A stretch of DNA of 64,000 nucleotides from Staphylococcus haemolyticus (GCF_006094395.1 NZ_CP035291.1:992001-1056000), one strand, 5' to 3'; shown: positions 10,711 to 19,824, counted from the first letter of the stretch. A program made the numbers and translations. Notes: generated by a model not told the origin, from the sequence alone.

Positions 10711-11329
10711 AGTTTTGTTCGTTGATGACCATGAAATGGTTCGAATTGGGATATCAAGTTATCTATCAACACAATCTGACATTGAGATAGTTGGAGAAGG
10801 GGAATCTGGTAAAGATGCCATTGCAAAAGCTCATGAATTAAAACCTGATTTAATTCTTATGGATTTATTAATGGATGATATGGATGGCGTTGAAGCAACT
10901 ACTCAAATCAAAAAAGATTTGCCACATATTAAAGTTGTAATGTTAACTAGTTTTATTGAAGATAAAGAGGTATATAGAGCATTAGATGCTGGTGTAGATA
11001 GCTATATTTTAAAAACGACTAGTGCTAGTGATATAGCCGACGCAGTACGCAAAACTTTTAATGGTGAATCCGTATTTGAACCAGAAGTTTTAGTTAAGAT
11101 GCGTAACAGAATGAAGAAACGTGCAGAATTATATGAAATGCTGACTGAGCGTGAAATGGAAATTTTATTATTAATTGCAAAAGGTTATTCAAATCAAGAA
11201 ATAGCGAGTGCTTCTCATATTACAATTAAAACCGTTAAAACTCATGTAAGTAATATATTGAGTAAATTAGAAGTACAAGATAGAACACAAGCCGTAATTT
11301 ATGCATTCCAACATAATTTGATTCAATAA
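10700..11329 (+). CDS. vraR: Response regulator VraR
   Basis: NarL/FixJ response regulator of 209 residues that activates cell-wall stress genes, including in S. aureus pbp2, sgtB, murZ and prsA. The receiver domain has VDDHE acidic pocket, phosphoacceptor Asp55 (LILMDLL), Thr/Ser switch in VVMLTS and Lys in YILKTT. The C-terminal LuxR-type HTH reads [22 protein letters not shown] to [14 protein letters not shown] 10700 ([10 protein letters not shown]) follows GGGAGGATGA; an ATG nine bases upstream would add three residues. The operon ends at terminator 11328-11372. Confidence 0.97.
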
Positions 11330-11372
11330 AAAAAGGTTGAGGCAATAAACCGATGCCTCAACCTTTTTTTAA
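11328..11372 (+). terminator. Terminator of the vraUTSR operon
   Basis: AAAAAAAGGTTGAGGCA pairs with TGCCTCAACCTTTTTTT. Strong stem with T-run; the A-run on the left makes it usable for the convergent gene at 11393-12604. Confidence 0.9.
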
Positions 11373-11392
11373 TTTAATTAGTCATTAAACAC

Positions 11393-12604
11393 TTATTTTT
11401 TATTATCATCGTCATTATTAGTAAATTTATCTTTAATTTTCTCAGTTAATGAAGCATCTTCTTCATGTTTATCTTCAGGATCTTTATCGACTTTATAGTC
11501 TTCATCTTTGCCAGTAGCTGTATGTTTATATTCATAAGTAGTATCTTCATTATAGTGGTTTTGGTTATTATCATCATGGTCGAGCGCTGCTTCTTCAGGA
11601 GTTTGTCCATTAATGACATGTCTTTGGTGGATGATTGCATTAATTTCAGCACCAATAATAATGATAAAACTTGTTAAATATAACCAAATTAATAAGATAA
11701 TAATACCTGCGATACTGCCATAAGTCTTAGAGTAGTTTCCAAAATTTGAAATGTAGAAACCAAATGCGAAAGACCCAAGTAACCAGATAACTGATGTAAA
11801 TATAGCTCCTGGTAATACTGATTTTAGTTTAGTTTTAACGTTTGGAGCTACTGAGTATAGAATTGTAAATAGAATCAAAATAATAATTAATGGTAATACA
11901 ACTCTTATTAAACTAAAGATCCATTTAACTTGACTATCCAATCCAAGAGGACCGAATAAGAAATGAGCAATAACTGACCCCATAGTAGGTAATGCCATCG
12001 CAACTAAAAATACGACGCCTAACACAATTGTGAAAATAACACTTAGTATCTTTAAAAGAATACCATTTCTATTATCTTCAACATCATAAGCTACATTGAA
12101 TGAATTCATAATTGCAGTCATACCATTTGAAGCTGACCAAATTGCTAAGATTAACCCGATAGAAAGTAAACCGCCACTAGAATTTTTAGTAACATCGCTA
12201 ATTACACCTTTAATAAGACTCGATGTGTCAGCAGGTGCATTACTTAATAAACCGGTGATTTGGCTTTGGTCTAAGTTAAATAATGGTAACAATGTTAATA
12301 GGAAAATTAACATTGGGAACATAGCTAATACAAAATGGTAAGTCATTTGTGCTGCTAAACCTGAAGCGTCATCTTTGCCTATTCGATAAATTAAATAAGA
12401 AAGAAAATTAGATTTTTTTGTATACTTAGCTGGTTTGTTTAACCGTGAAACGAAAAAGACTTGATTGTCTTTTTTTGGTTCTTTAGATTGAAATTCTTGA
12501 GGCTCTACATATGTACGATCAACATTTATTTTATCTTGGTTCTTCTCTTGCTCGTCTTTAATAGAGTTAAGATACTTCGAGTTTGATTTATTTTCTTTTG
12601 ACAT
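11393..12604 (-). CDS. YihY/BrkB-family inner membrane protein
   Basis: Protein of 403 residues with an acidic/basic, low-complexity N-terminal tail (about 75 residues), a central membrane domain of six or so helices (SGLAAQMTYHFVLAMFPMLIFLLTLLP through YLTSFIIIIGAEINAIIHQ) and an acidic, Asp/Lys-rich C-terminal tail. The motif ASGLAAQMTYHFVLAMFPM and WLYLTSFIIIIGAEINA are hallmarks of the YihY/BrkB (formerly RNase BN) family. Function is unknown in the family; the old ribonuclease BN and serum-resistance names are not supported. The ATG at 12604 has an AAAGGAG site; an upstream in-frame ATG lacks one. Monocistronic. Confidence 0.88.
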   Translation of the reverse strand: MSKENKSNSKYLNSIKDEQEKNQDKINVDRTYVEPQEFQSKEPKKDNQVFFVSRLNKPAKYTKKSNFLSYLIYRIGKDDASGLAAQMTYHFVLAMFPMLIFLLTLLPLFNLDQSQITGLLSNAPADTSSLIKGVISDVTKNSSGGLLSIGLILAIWSASNGMTAIMNSFNVAYDVEDNRNGILLKILSVIFTIVLGVVFLVAMALPTMGSVIAHFLFGPLGLDSQVKWIFSLIRVVLPLIIILILFTILYSVAPNVKTKLKSVLPGAIFTSVIWLLGSFAFGFYISNFGNYSKTYGSIAGIIILLIWLYLTSFIIIIGAEINAIIHQRHVINGQTPEEAALDHDDNNQNHYNEDTTYEYKHTATGKDEDYKVDKDPEDKHEEDASLTEKIKDKFTNNDDDNKK

Positions 12605-12652
12605 AACAATCTCCTTTGCTTTAACCACATACATTAATTTAAATAGTAAAAT

Positions 12653-12700
12653 AAGCGGGACAGAAACCTGTTATATAATAAAGATTTCATTGTCCCGCCT
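12653..12700. repeat. Staphylococcal GGGACA intergenic hairpin
   Basis: AAGCGGGACA and TGTCCCGCCTT form an inverted repeat around an AT-rich loop. It is of the type scattered between staphylococcal genes. It sits upstream of the YihY gene and downstream of the minus-strand ptpA pair, so it may terminate their transcript. Confidence 0.6.
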
Positions 12701-12800
12701 TACTATGAGTGAAAAACAAAAATATTTTACTTTTCACTTTCAGTTAGTTTCTATTTTAACTAAAGTTATAAAAAAAGATTTAGCTAAAATAAACAATCAA

Positions 12801-13085
12801 TTATTGACCAATGCGGTTATTCTTACGTTCAACGAAAGTATCTTTAGCATCTTTAATTGATTTTTCTAATTCTGGGTTATTACGACGAATTTCTTCAATT
12901 GTATCTTTCCAATATAAAACTTCGTCTTTAATAGAATTGAATTTAGAAGGTTTGCGTGAACGATTACCTTCTTTAACATCTTTTACAGATTGAACTAAAG
13001 CGTTACGTGTTGATTTATCAGCTAAAGTAGCAGCACCACCAACAATAGCGCCAATTAAAATACCAGGAATTAATTTGTTTTCCAT
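12801..13085 (-). CDS. YtxH-like small membrane-associated protein
   Basis: Small protein of 94 residues. The N terminus MENKLIPGILIGAIVGGAATLADKSTR is a single glycine-rich hydrophobic segment followed at once by charged residues, as in YtxH/gas-vesicle-like stress proteins; the rest is a charged helix (EEIRRNNPELEKSIKDAKDTF). No catalytic motif. It begins five bases after the ptpA stop with a GAGGGG ribosome site inside the end of ptpA, so the two form an operon. The family link is by architecture only, hence moderate certainty for function. Confidence 0.75.
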   Translation of the reverse strand: MENKLIPGILIGAIVGGAATLADKSTRNALVQSVKDVKEGNRSRKPSKFNSIKDEVLYWKDTIEEIRRNNPELEKSIKDAKDTFVERKNNRIGQ

Positions 13086-13090
13086 TTTAT

Positions 13091-13555
13091 TTACCCCTCT
13101 TTCAAATTTGCATCTTTGACGATGAAATCAATTAGATTGTCACAAGATGATTGTACCATTTCATATACACCTTCAAAATTATTAGTGTAATAAGGATCTG
13201 GCACATCACTCTCTTCCATGTTACTAAATTCGAGCAATTTGAACAATTTTCCTTTTATATTAGGATTGATGTTTTGGATATTATCAACATTGCTTTGATC
13301 CATAGCAATAATATAATCAAAATCATCACTTGATTCAAATAACTCACTAATCATACCATCAAAAGGTATATTATGGCGATTAAGAATATCTTGAGTCCCT
13401 TCATGGGGAGGTTCTCCAAGGTTCCATTTACCTGTTCCTTTTGAGTAAACGTTAACGCCTGAAATGTTTCTATCTATCAAACGTTGACGCATGATTGCTT
13501 CAGCCATAGGAGAGCGACATATGTTTCCTAGACATACAAATGCTACATCTACCAT
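13091..13555 (-). CDS. ptpA: Low-molecular-weight protein-tyrosine phosphatase PtpA
   Basis: Enzyme of 154 residues that hydrolyses phosphotyrosine. The P-loop C-x5-R-S is VCLGNICRSPMAEA with nucleophile Cys8 and Arg14; the general-acid Asp is in VPDPYY (about 120), next to the tandem tyrosines characteristic of the family. In S. aureus PtpA is secreted and acts in infected macrophages; here secretion is only inferred from orthology, as no signal peptide is present. The start has an AGGGGG site. First gene of a two-gene operon with the YtxH-like gene. Confidence 0.94.
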   Translation of the reverse strand: MVDVAFVCLGNICRSPMAEAIMRQRLIDRNISGVNVYSKGTGKWNLGEPPHEGTQDILNRHNIPFDGMISELFESSDDFDYIIAMDQSNVDNIQNINPNIKGKLFKLLEFSNMEESDVPDPYYTNNFEGVYEMVQSSCDNLIDFIVKDANLKEG

Positions 13556-13696
13556 ATTCTATTCCCCCTATTTAATCCTATATAAACCATTTTATAGTTA
13601 TTTTAAAATTTTATAAAGACATAATAATACTATATCCGATAAAAGTTTGTTAAATTATCATACTTTGATAGAATATTGTATTAAAGAGGTGATAAC

Positions 13697-13906
13697 GTGA
13701 GTCAAAATAATAATGAAACAATGATTGCAGATATTAGAAAAAAATTAAATATTGTTAATCAAGGTTTGTTAAATCCAGATAAATTTAAAAATGCTAATCA
13801 GCAAGATATAGAAGAAATTCATAATTTTGTTATGTCTAAAGATTCTTTTTCACCAAGCGAAGTTACAGCAATTGCTGATGAGTTGGGGAACTTACGTCAA
13901 GATTAG
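13697..13906 (+). CDS. DUF1128 family protein
   Basis: Small cytosolic protein of 69 residues starting at GTG (13697) after an AAAGAGGTG site. The sequence [25 protein letters not shown] to ELGNLRQD matches the Firmicute UPF0435/DUF1128 family, which has no known function. It ends 13 bases before ampS and shares its transcript. Confidence 0.85.
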   Translation: MSQNNNETMIADIRKKLNIVNQGLLNPDKFKNANQQDIEEIHNFVMSKDSFSPSEVTAIADELGNLRQD

Positions 13907-13919
13907 GGAGGATGATGAT

Positions 13920-15167
13920 ATGACTTCATTAAGTTATAACGAGAAATTACAACAGTATGCAGAATTATTAGTTAAAATAGGTATGAATGTACAACCTAAA
14001 CAACCTGTTTTTATTAGATCTTCAGTTGATGCCATCGATTTAACACGTTTAATTGTTGAAGAATCATATAAAGCTGGAGCTTCAGACGTAAAAGTAAATT
14101 ATTCAGATTCTAAATTAAATAGACTTAAATTTGAGTATGAATCAGTAGATTACTTTGAAAATCAGGCAGTTAAATCGTATGAAGTAGATGAACGAATGGA
14201 TTATGCTAATCGTGGCGCTGCAAATTTAGCTTTACTTAGTGGTGATCCAAACTTGCTAAATGGTATAGACCCTGAAAAACTCAAAGCCAATCAAATAAGT
14301 TATAGTCAAGCATTCAAAGGATATATGGAAGGAAGTCAGAAGAATCGATTTCCATGGGTTGTTGCTGCTTTTCCTTCTAAAGATTGGGCTAGACGTGTTT
14401 ATCCAGATTTAGATGAAGAAATTGCATTAGAAAAGTTTATTGATGAAGTGTTTGATATCGTAAGAATTGATGGGAACGATCCTATTGAAAATTGGAAAAA
14501 ACATATAGAAAACTTAAGTGTACATGCTAAATTGATGCAAGAAAAAAATTATAAAGCGTTACATTATCAATCCGAAGGAACAGACTTAGTTGTAGGACTT
14601 CCTAAAGGACATATTTGGGAAGATGCTACGAGCTATGTTAATGGTAATCAACAAGCTTTTATAGCTAATTTACCAACTGAAGAAGTTTTTACAGCTCCTG
14701 ATCGTAACAACGTTAATGGATATGTAACAAATAAATTACCATTAAGTTATAATGGTACAATCATTGATGGCTTTACATTAACGTTTAAAGATGGACAAAT
14801 CGTAGATTTCAAAGCAGACAAAGGCGAAGATATGCTTAGAGATTTGATCAATACTGATGAGGGTTCTAAGCGACTAGGAGAAGTCGCTTTAGTACCTGAT
14901 GATTCTCCAATTTCAAATCGTAATACTATTTTCTACAACACGTTATTTGATGAAAACGCATCATGTCATTTAGCTATTGGTTCGGCATATGGCTTTAATG
15001 TTGAAGGTGGTACTGAAATGACGACTGAAGAAAAAATTGCCAGTGGTCTTAATGATTCAAATGTCCATGTTGACTTCATGATAGGAAGTGCAGATTTAAC
15101 GATTTATGGAATTAAACAGGATGACACTAAAGAATTAGTGTTTAAAAACGGCAATTGGGCTCAATAA
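13920..15167 (+). CDS. ampS: M29-family metallo-aminopeptidase AmpS
   Basis: Cytosolic leucyl-type aminopeptidase of 415 residues in the M29 (thermophilic aminopeptidase) family, acting as a two-metal dimeric enzyme. Diagnostic blocks are [13 protein letters not shown], the metal-ligand region [19 protein letters not shown] (two Glu), [12 protein letters not shown], and HLAIGSAYG near the C terminus with the ligand His; [15 protein letters not shown] contains a further ligand His/Asp. ATG 13920 follows AGGGAGGATG. The S. aureus counterpart has about the same length. Confidence 0.94.
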   Translation: MTSLSYNEKLQQYAELLVKIGMNVQPKQPVFIRSSVDAIDLTRLIVEESYKAGASDVKVNYSDSKLNRLKFEYESVDYFENQAVKSYEVDERMDYANRGAANLALLSGDPNLLNGIDPEKLKANQISYSQAFKGYMEGSQKNRFPWVVAAFPSKDWARRVYPDLDEEIALEKFIDEVFDIVRIDGNDPIENWKKHIENLSVHAKLMQEKNYKALHYQSEGTDLVVGLPKGHIWEDATSYVNGNQQAFIANLPTEEVFTAPDRNNVNGYVTNKLPLSYNGTIIDGFTLTFKDGQIVDFKADKGEDMLRDLINTDEGSKRLGEVALVPDDSPISNRNTIFYNTLFDENASCHLAIGSAYGFNVEGGTEMTTEEKIASGLNDSNVHVDFMIGSADLTIYGIKQDDTKELVFKNGNWAQ

Positions 15168-15199
15168 AAATAGAAATTAAAATAAAAGGGGTATAACGC

Positions 15200-15733
15200 A
15201 TGTCAAATTCTCAAGGTATTCGTAAATCAATGTCTGAATCAAAAAGTTATAAAGCTAAACAAGTATTTCCTCAAGACACCAATCATCACCACACAATGTT
15301 TGGTGGTTCATTGATGGCTAACATAGATGAAATTGCAGCCATTACTGCAATGAAACATGCTAATGCCCAAGTAGTTACAGCATCAACTGATTCTGTAGAT
15401 TTTTTAAGACCAATTAAAACAGGTGATATTACTTCTTATGAAGCGATGGTTAGTTATGCAGGTACAAGTTCAATGGAAGTTTGTGTTCAAATAATTATTG
15501 AGGATGTATTAAATAAAGAAAGACATTTAGCAGCCTTAAGTTTCTTAACTTTTGTTGCATTAGATGATAATGGTAAGCCAGTCCAAGTACCAGATGTCTA
15601 TCCGGAATCAAAAGTTGAAAAATGGTTCTATGAAAGTGCGCCTAAGCGTGTACAACGTAGAAAAGATAGAAGAGAAGAAAGTAAAAATACGATTGAATTT
15701 TTATCAAATGCACAACATATTGAAGAATTATAA
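15200..15733 (+). CDS. Acyl-CoA thioesterase, hotdog fold (YkhA/YciA type)
   Basis: Hotdog-fold acyl-CoA thioesterase of 177 residues that hydrolyses acyl-CoA to free acid and CoA. The core motif NHHHTMFGGSLMANIDEIAAITAMKHA carries the active-site region of the BACH/YkhA family, and SVDFLRPIKTGD follows. The C-terminal tail (about 150-177) is highly charged and extends beyond the hotdog. A GGGGT site precedes ATG 15200. Probably cotranscribed with ampS (32-base gap). Its natural downstream terminator is not visible: the IS element begins 53 bases after the stop. Confidence 0.9.
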   Translation: MSNSQGIRKSMSESKSYKAKQVFPQDTNHHHTMFGGSLMANIDEIAAITAMKHANAQVVTASTDSVDFLRPIKTGDITSYEAMVSYAGTSSMEVCVQIIIEDVLNKERHLAALSFLTFVALDDNGKPVQVPDVYPESKVEKWFYESAPKRVQRRKDRREESKNTIEFLSNAQHIEEL

Positions 15734-15820
15734 ATCACGGACAAGTTAAACGTTGTAACTAGTATATTATAATTCTCATAAAACAGAACTAAGAGTCTGG
15801 GACATAAACCCTAGAGAAAT

Positions 15821-15868
15821 AGCCAGTAAATGAGTTTTAACAAATTCATTTACTGGCTTCTTTATTTA
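15821..15868 (+). terminator. Terminator-like hairpin inside IS left end
   Basis: AGCCAGTAAATGA (15821-15833) pairs with TCATTTACTGGCT (15846-15858), followed by a modest T-rich run. It could block read-through from ampS/thioesterase into the transposase. Confidence 0.6.
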
Positions 15869-15869
15869 C

Positions 15870-15970
15870 AATACTCCGTATTGTTGGCTCGCTTTCTTAG
15901 GGGACAGCTTCAGCCTGTAGTCTTCAGCTTGTCCTGGTCCCTCAAGAGTCTCGCCAAAATACTTTGTATT
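15870..15970. repeat. 101-bp imperfect palindrome in IS 5' leader
   Basis: The outer arms AATACTCCGTATTGTTGGC (15870-15888) and GCCAAAATACTTTGTATT (15953-15970) are near-complementary, and the inner blocks CTTAGGGGAC and GTCCCTCAAG pair too. The centre (CAGCTTCAGCCTGTAGTCTTCAGCTT) is partly repeated. RNA or single-stranded DNA from this stretch would be highly structured. I believe similar sequence is dispersed in staphylococcal genomes, but that needs a search. Confidence 0.7.
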
Positions 15971-16062
15971 TATATGTAATTTTACATTGTAATACTTTAA
16001 AAAAATAAAGCACTTTCGTATAATTTAATAAACATCACTAAACTAAATTAACGAGGTGCCTT

Positions 16063-17733
16063 ATGTATAAAAATTATAACATGACTCAACTTACTCTACC
16101 AATGGAAACTTCAGTTCTTATCCCCACAAATGATATTTCACGACATGTAAATGATATTGTTGAAACAATTCCTGACAATGAATTCGACGAATTCAGACAT
16201 CACCGTGGTGCAACTTCGTACCATCCTAAAATGATGTTAAAAGTGATTCTATATGCCTACACACAATCTGTATTCTCAGGTCGTAAAATAGAAAAAATGC
16301 TTAATGATAGCATCCGAATGATGTGGCTATCACAAAATCAAAAACCTTCTTATAAAACAATTAATCGATTTAGAGTAAATCCAAAAGTAGATGCTTTATT
16401 AGAATCTTTATTTATTCAATTTTACAGTCAGTGTGTAAAACAAAATCTTATAGATGATAAAGCTATTTTTATTGATGGTACAAAAATTGAAGCAAATGCC
16501 AATCGATATACATTTGTATGGAAAAAGAGTATTCAAAACCATGAATCAAAGATGAATGAGGATTCTAAAGCCCTCTACCATGAATTGGTAACCAATAAAA
16601 TCATACCGGAAATTAAAGAAGATCATGATAATGAATTAACAAAAGAAGAAATAGATTTGATTGGTAGTCACTTAGATAAAGAAATCGAAGATTTAAACCA
16701 ACATATCAACAATGAAAAATGTACTAAAACAAGAAAACAAATACGTCTCAAAAGAACTAAAATCAAAAAATACAAAAAGCAAATCAATGATTATTTTGAG
16801 CGAAAGTATCGATACGAATTTCAAAAATCTATTTTAAAGGATAGAAATAGTTATTCTAAGACAGATCATGATGCGACATTTATGAGAATGAAAGAAGATC
16901 ACATGAAAAATGGACAACTTAAGCCAGGGTATAATTTACAAATAGCGACAAATTCCCAATTTGTTTTATCTTATAATGTGTATCAAAATCCAACGGATAC
17001 TAGAACGATGATTCCATTTTTAAATTCAATTCAAGAGACCTACGGTCATTTACCTGAATATATTGTAGCTGATGCAGGTTATGGTAGTGAATCAAATTAT
17101 AAGGCAATTATAGATGACTTTAATCGAACGCCACTCATAACATATGGAATGTTTATAAAAGATAAAACTAAAAAATATAAAAGTGACATCTTTAATACTC
17201 AAAATTGGAACTATGACGAAATTAATGACGAATTCATTTGTCCGAATAATAAACGGCTAGGTTTTAAAAGATATGCCTATCGTCATGATAAGTATGGTTA
17301 TAAGCGAGACTTCAAATTATATGAATGTGATGATTGTTCAGAATGTCCTCTGAAAAATCAATGTATGAACTTCAATTCAAAAACAAACAAAAAAATAATG
17401 AAGAATTATAACTGGGAATATTTTAAATCCCAAATTAACAAAAAGCTTTCAGAACCAGAAACAAAAAATATCTACAGTCAAAGAAAAATTGATGTGGAAC
17501 CTGTTTTTGGATTTATGAAGGCTATTTTGGGTTTCACTCGGATGTCTGTCCGAGGACTCAATAAAGTCAAAAGAGAACTTGGTTTTGTATTAATGGCACT
17601 TAATATAAGAAAAGTAGTAGCTCAACGAGCTGAAAATAATCAAAAAATTTATAAAAAAGACAATTTCTATATTATTTCAATAGAAATTGTCTTTTTTTCA
17701 CTTATCCAAGAACTTTATGTCCCGGACTCTTAG
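16063..17733 (+). CDS. IS1182-family transposase (IS1272-like)
   Basis: DDE transposase of 556 residues. The N-terminal DUF772 domain (MTQLTLPMETSVLIPTNDISRHV, HHRGATSYHPKMMLKVILYAYTQ) is typical of IS1182/IS5-group enzymes. Catalytic residues are seen in IFIDGTKIEANAN (first Asp), YIVADAGYGSESNY (second Asp) and YSQRKIDVEPVFGFMKA (Glu). A Cys cluster (CDDCSECPLKNQC) lies before the last catalytic block. The start has an AACGAGGTGCC site. The final ~30 codons are odd: they read through a terminator-type hairpin (17653-17697) and into the right inverted repeat, where the stop lies at 17731-17733. The frame is intact, so the enzyme is probably functional. Confidence 0.93.
   Translation: MYKNYNMTQLTLPMETSVLIPTNDISRHVNDIVETIPDNEFDEFRHHRGATSYHPKMMLKVILYAYTQSVFSGRKIEKMLNDSIRMMWLSQNQKPSYKTINRFRVNPKVDALLESLFIQFYSQCVKQNLIDDKAIFIDGTKIEANANRYTFVWKKSIQNHESKMNEDSKALYHELVTNKIIPEIKEDHDNELTKEEIDLIGSHLDKEIEDLNQHINNEKCTKTRKQIRLKRTKIKKYKKQINDYFERKYRYEFQKSILKDRNSYSKTDHDATFMRMKEDHMKNGQLKPGYNLQIATNSQFVLSYNVYQNPTDTRTMIPFLNSIQETYGHLPEYIVADAGYGSESNYKAIIDDFNRTPLITYGMFIKDKTKKYKSDIFNTQNWNYDEINDEFICPNNKRLGFKRYAYRHDKYGYKRDFKLYECDDCSECPLKNQCMNFNSKTNKKIMKNYNWEYFKSQINKKLSEPETKNIYSQRKIDVEPVFGFMKAILGFTRMSVRGLNKVKRELGFVLMALNIRKVVAQRAENNQKIYKKDNFYIISIEIVFFSLIQELYVPDS
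17653..17699 (+). terminator. Hairpin/terminator within the 3' end of the transposase gene
   Basis: AAAAAAGACAATTTCTA (17653-17669) pairs with TAGAAATTGTCTTTTTT (17681-17697) and is followed by TTC. It lies inside the reading frame, 30 to 70 bases before the stop. Confidence 0.75.
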
Positions 17734-17761
17734 TTTATAGATATATGTGAATTATTGATGC

Positions 17762-18907
17762 TTAACTAAAAATATTTTCTGTGTGCATTTCTATTTCTTT
17801 CTGTTTGAAATCAGTGTTTGGATAATACATGTTTTTCACTAATACATTAGGGCCTAAACAATGAAATGCCTCACAATGACAATTTAACGATTTTGCTAAA
17901 TCTGAAGTGAGCCATTTATTAAATACATCAGTCAATTTGTCTGTTTTTATATTTGAGATGGTACCATTTTCATCTCCAAAGTCTGTTACAATGACATCTC
18001 CGCTAAACACATTTACATTTAAGCGACTTCGTCCATCTGGATCATTTCGTGTTGTCACATTTTTTGCATCTCTTAAGCGTTGTAATAGTGCTTGATCATT
18101 TTCGTCATTAATACATGGATAGATAGGTAACGTACCAAACAGCATCCATACATTCTCATCTCGAATATCTAATAAATGATGAATTGCTTGTTTCATTTCT
18201 TTTAGAGAAAGCACATTTAATTGACTTGCGAAATCCGCTGGGTACATAGGATGAACTTCATGACGACTGCATTTCATATCATTAACGATTTCTTTATGAA
18301 TTTTATCTAAGTAAGGTAAAGTACTCTGATTTAACATCGTTTCAGCTGATACAAACATACCTTGACTTGATAGGGTGCTCGCATTGTCTAACATCTGTTC
18401 ATATAATTTTAATTTTGCTTTTAAAGGTGGTTGTTTTTTCATGGCGCCAAAGCCAACATCAGTAAATTCTTGTATAGTTCCCCAATTATGTGAAATGTGC
18501 ATAACATCTATGTATTCCGCGATATCTAAATAACGATCTTGTGGCAACGTTAAATTAGAATTCATTTGAACATAAATACCTCGATCTTTCGCGTATTTTA
18601 ATAAGGGTTTAACGATATTTTTAATTGATTTCTTTGAGAACATTGGTTCTCCGCCCGTGATTGATATTGTTCTTAATTGAGGTATTTCATCTAAACGACG
18701 ATAAATAATATCCATAGGTAATGCATCCGGATCTTTGGTTTGTAATGTATAACCAACTGCACAATGGCTACATCTCATATTACATAGCGTTGTGGTTGTA
18801 AATTCTATATTACTCAACGTCAACTGTCCGTAGTCTTCAATATCGTTATAAGTTTCCCAAGGATCATTTGAAATTGAAATGGGTTTTTTCTGATTTGTCA
18901 TCCACAT
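17762..18907 (-). CDS. yfkAB: Radical SAM protein, YfkAB family
   Basis: Radical S-adenosylmethionine enzyme of 381 residues. The [4Fe-4S] motif C-x3-C-x2-C is LCNMRCSHCAVG (Cys42, 46, 49), and the SAM-binding GGEP is in SITGGEPMFSKKS (about 85-88). Near the C terminus a second Cys motif NCHCEAFHCLGPN (C-x-C-x4-C) is the hallmark of the YfkAB family of Bacilli. Its substrate is unknown. I keep the first ATG (18907), eight bases after a GGAG site; an ATG two codons later is possible. The gene converges on the thioesterase gene, with the IS lying between their 3' ends. Confidence 0.88.
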   Translation of the reverse strand: MWMTNQKKPISISNDPWETYNDIEDYGQLTLSNIEFTTTTLCNMRCSHCAVGYTLQTKDPDALPMDIIYRRLDEIPQLRTISITGGEPMFSKKSIKNIVKPLLKYAKDRGIYVQMNSNLTLPQDRYLDIAEYIDVMHISHNWGTIQEFTDVGFGAMKKQPPLKAKLKLYEQMLDNASTLSSQGMFVSAETMLNQSTLPYLDKIHKEIVNDMKCSRHEVHPMYPADFASQLNVLSLKEMKQAIHHLLDIRDENVWMLFGTLPIYPCINDENDQALLQRLRDAKNVTTRNDPDGRSRLNVNVFSGDVIVTDFGDENGTISNIKTDKLTDVFNKWLTSDLAKSLNCHCEAFHCLGPNVLVKNMYYPNTDFKQKEIEMHTENIFS

Positions 18908-19054
18908 ATTTATTACTCCTAAACTAAAAAAATTCCTCTATTCGTTGCAAAAGTACAGTAAACATTATTAAGATTATATCCCTTTTTGTCAAATTCTGTT
19001 AGGATAAAATTAACGTATTGTTAAATAAACTCATATAAAAAAGGAGAAACATTT

Positions 19055-19216
19055 ATGAATGAACAACAAACAATGGAACAAATTAAAACGAGATTATCAA
19101 AATTCTTAGAAGATATTGATCATGTTAATCCTGATGAAGTAAGTGTTGAAGACATTGATGAATGGATTGGCTTACTAGATCAATTAGAAGAAAAAGTAAA
19201 GCAAGTGTCTAACTAA
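19055..19216 (+). CDS. Small acidic protein, SE1561-like
   Basis: Open frame of 53 residues beginning MNEQQTMEQIKTRL with a strong AAAAAAGGAGAAAC ribosome site. It is acidic and wholly helical in appearance (SVEDIDEWIGLLDQLEEKVKQVSN), with no signal peptide or membrane segment. It resembles, from memory, a short conserved staphylococcal family (SE1561 family) of unknown function. Position before the PfpI-like gene, with its own upstream AT-rich region, supports a real gene. Confidence 0.75.
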   Translation: MNEQQTMEQIKTRLSKFLEDIDHVNPDEVSVEDIDEWIGLLDQLEEKVKQVSN

Positions 19217-19305
19217 ATAATAGCCGTTTAAGTTCAACTATGTTTAATATCCTTCTATTTCGTCTATATAATAAATATAATTCGAACAAGAAAGGTGATT
19301 AATAC

Positions 19306-19824
19306 ATGACTAAAAAAGTAGCAATTATCTTATCAAATGAATTTGAAGATATTGAATTAACTAGCCCTAAAGAAGCAATTGAAGAAGCTGGTTTTGAAAC
19401 AGAAATCATTGGTGATACTGCAAATGCTGAAGTAGTAGGTAAGCATGGTGAAAAAGTTACTGTAGACGTAAGTATTGCTGATGCTAAACCAGAAGATTAT
19501 GATGGACTTCTAATACCAGGTGGATTCTCACCAGACCATCTTCGCGGAGATGCAGAAGGTCGATATGGTACGTTTGCTAAATACTTCACTAAAAATGATG
19601 TTCCAGCATTTGCAATTTGCCACGGACCTCAAATATTAATTGATACTGATGATTTAAATGGACGCACGTTAACAGCTGTACTTAATGTACGTAAAGATTT
19701 ATCAAATGCTGGTGCAAACGTAGTAGATGAATCAGTTGTAGTTGATAAAAATATCGTAACTAGTCGTACACCAGATGACTTAGACGATTTTAACAGAGAA
19801 ATTGTTAAACAACTTCAAGCATAA
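19306..19824 (+). CDS. DJ-1/PfpI family protein (YfkM/GSP18-like)
   Basis: Type 1 glutamine-amidotransferase-like protein of 172 residues. The nucleophile elbow is [11 protein letters not shown] (Cys105, His106) and the conserved Glu is near the N terminus ([11 protein letters not shown]). Members include general stress protein 18 and PH1704-type proteases; some are reported to act on methylglyoxal adducts, a role still debated. It is cytosolic. An AAGAAAGGTG site precedes the ATG, and a terminator follows at 19899-19943. Confidence 0.9.
   Translation: MTKKVAIILSNEFEDIELTSPKEAIEEAGFETEIIGDTANAEVVGKHGEKVTVDVSIADAKPEDYDGLLIPGGFSPDHLRGDAEGRYGTFAKYFTKNDVPAFAICHGPQILIDTDDLNGRTLTAVLNVRKDLSNAGANVVDESVVVDKNIVTSRTPDDLDDFNREIVKQLQA

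Larger units (their letters stand above)
15787..17735 (+). mobile_element. IS1182-family insertion sequence (IS1272-like), complete
   Basis: Bounded by inverted repeats that match over 22 positions with one mismatch: left 15787-15808 (AACTAAGAGTCTGGGACATA and on) and right 17714-17735. The outermost four bases (AACT/AGTT) may belong to a palindromic target rather than to the element; then the element is 15791-17731. No direct target duplication is visible, which fits IS1272-type elements known to enter inverted-repeat targets. It contains one full transposase gene, a hairpin near the left end (15821-15858), a 101-bp near-palindrome (15870-15970) and a hairpin at the end of the transposase (17653-17697). 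It looks intact and able to move. Confidence 0.9.

Noticed and set aside
15787..17735. IS as edge of a larger composite transposon or island
   Set aside because: Genes on both sides keep the expected staphylococcal core order and no second IS copy or resistance gene is present.
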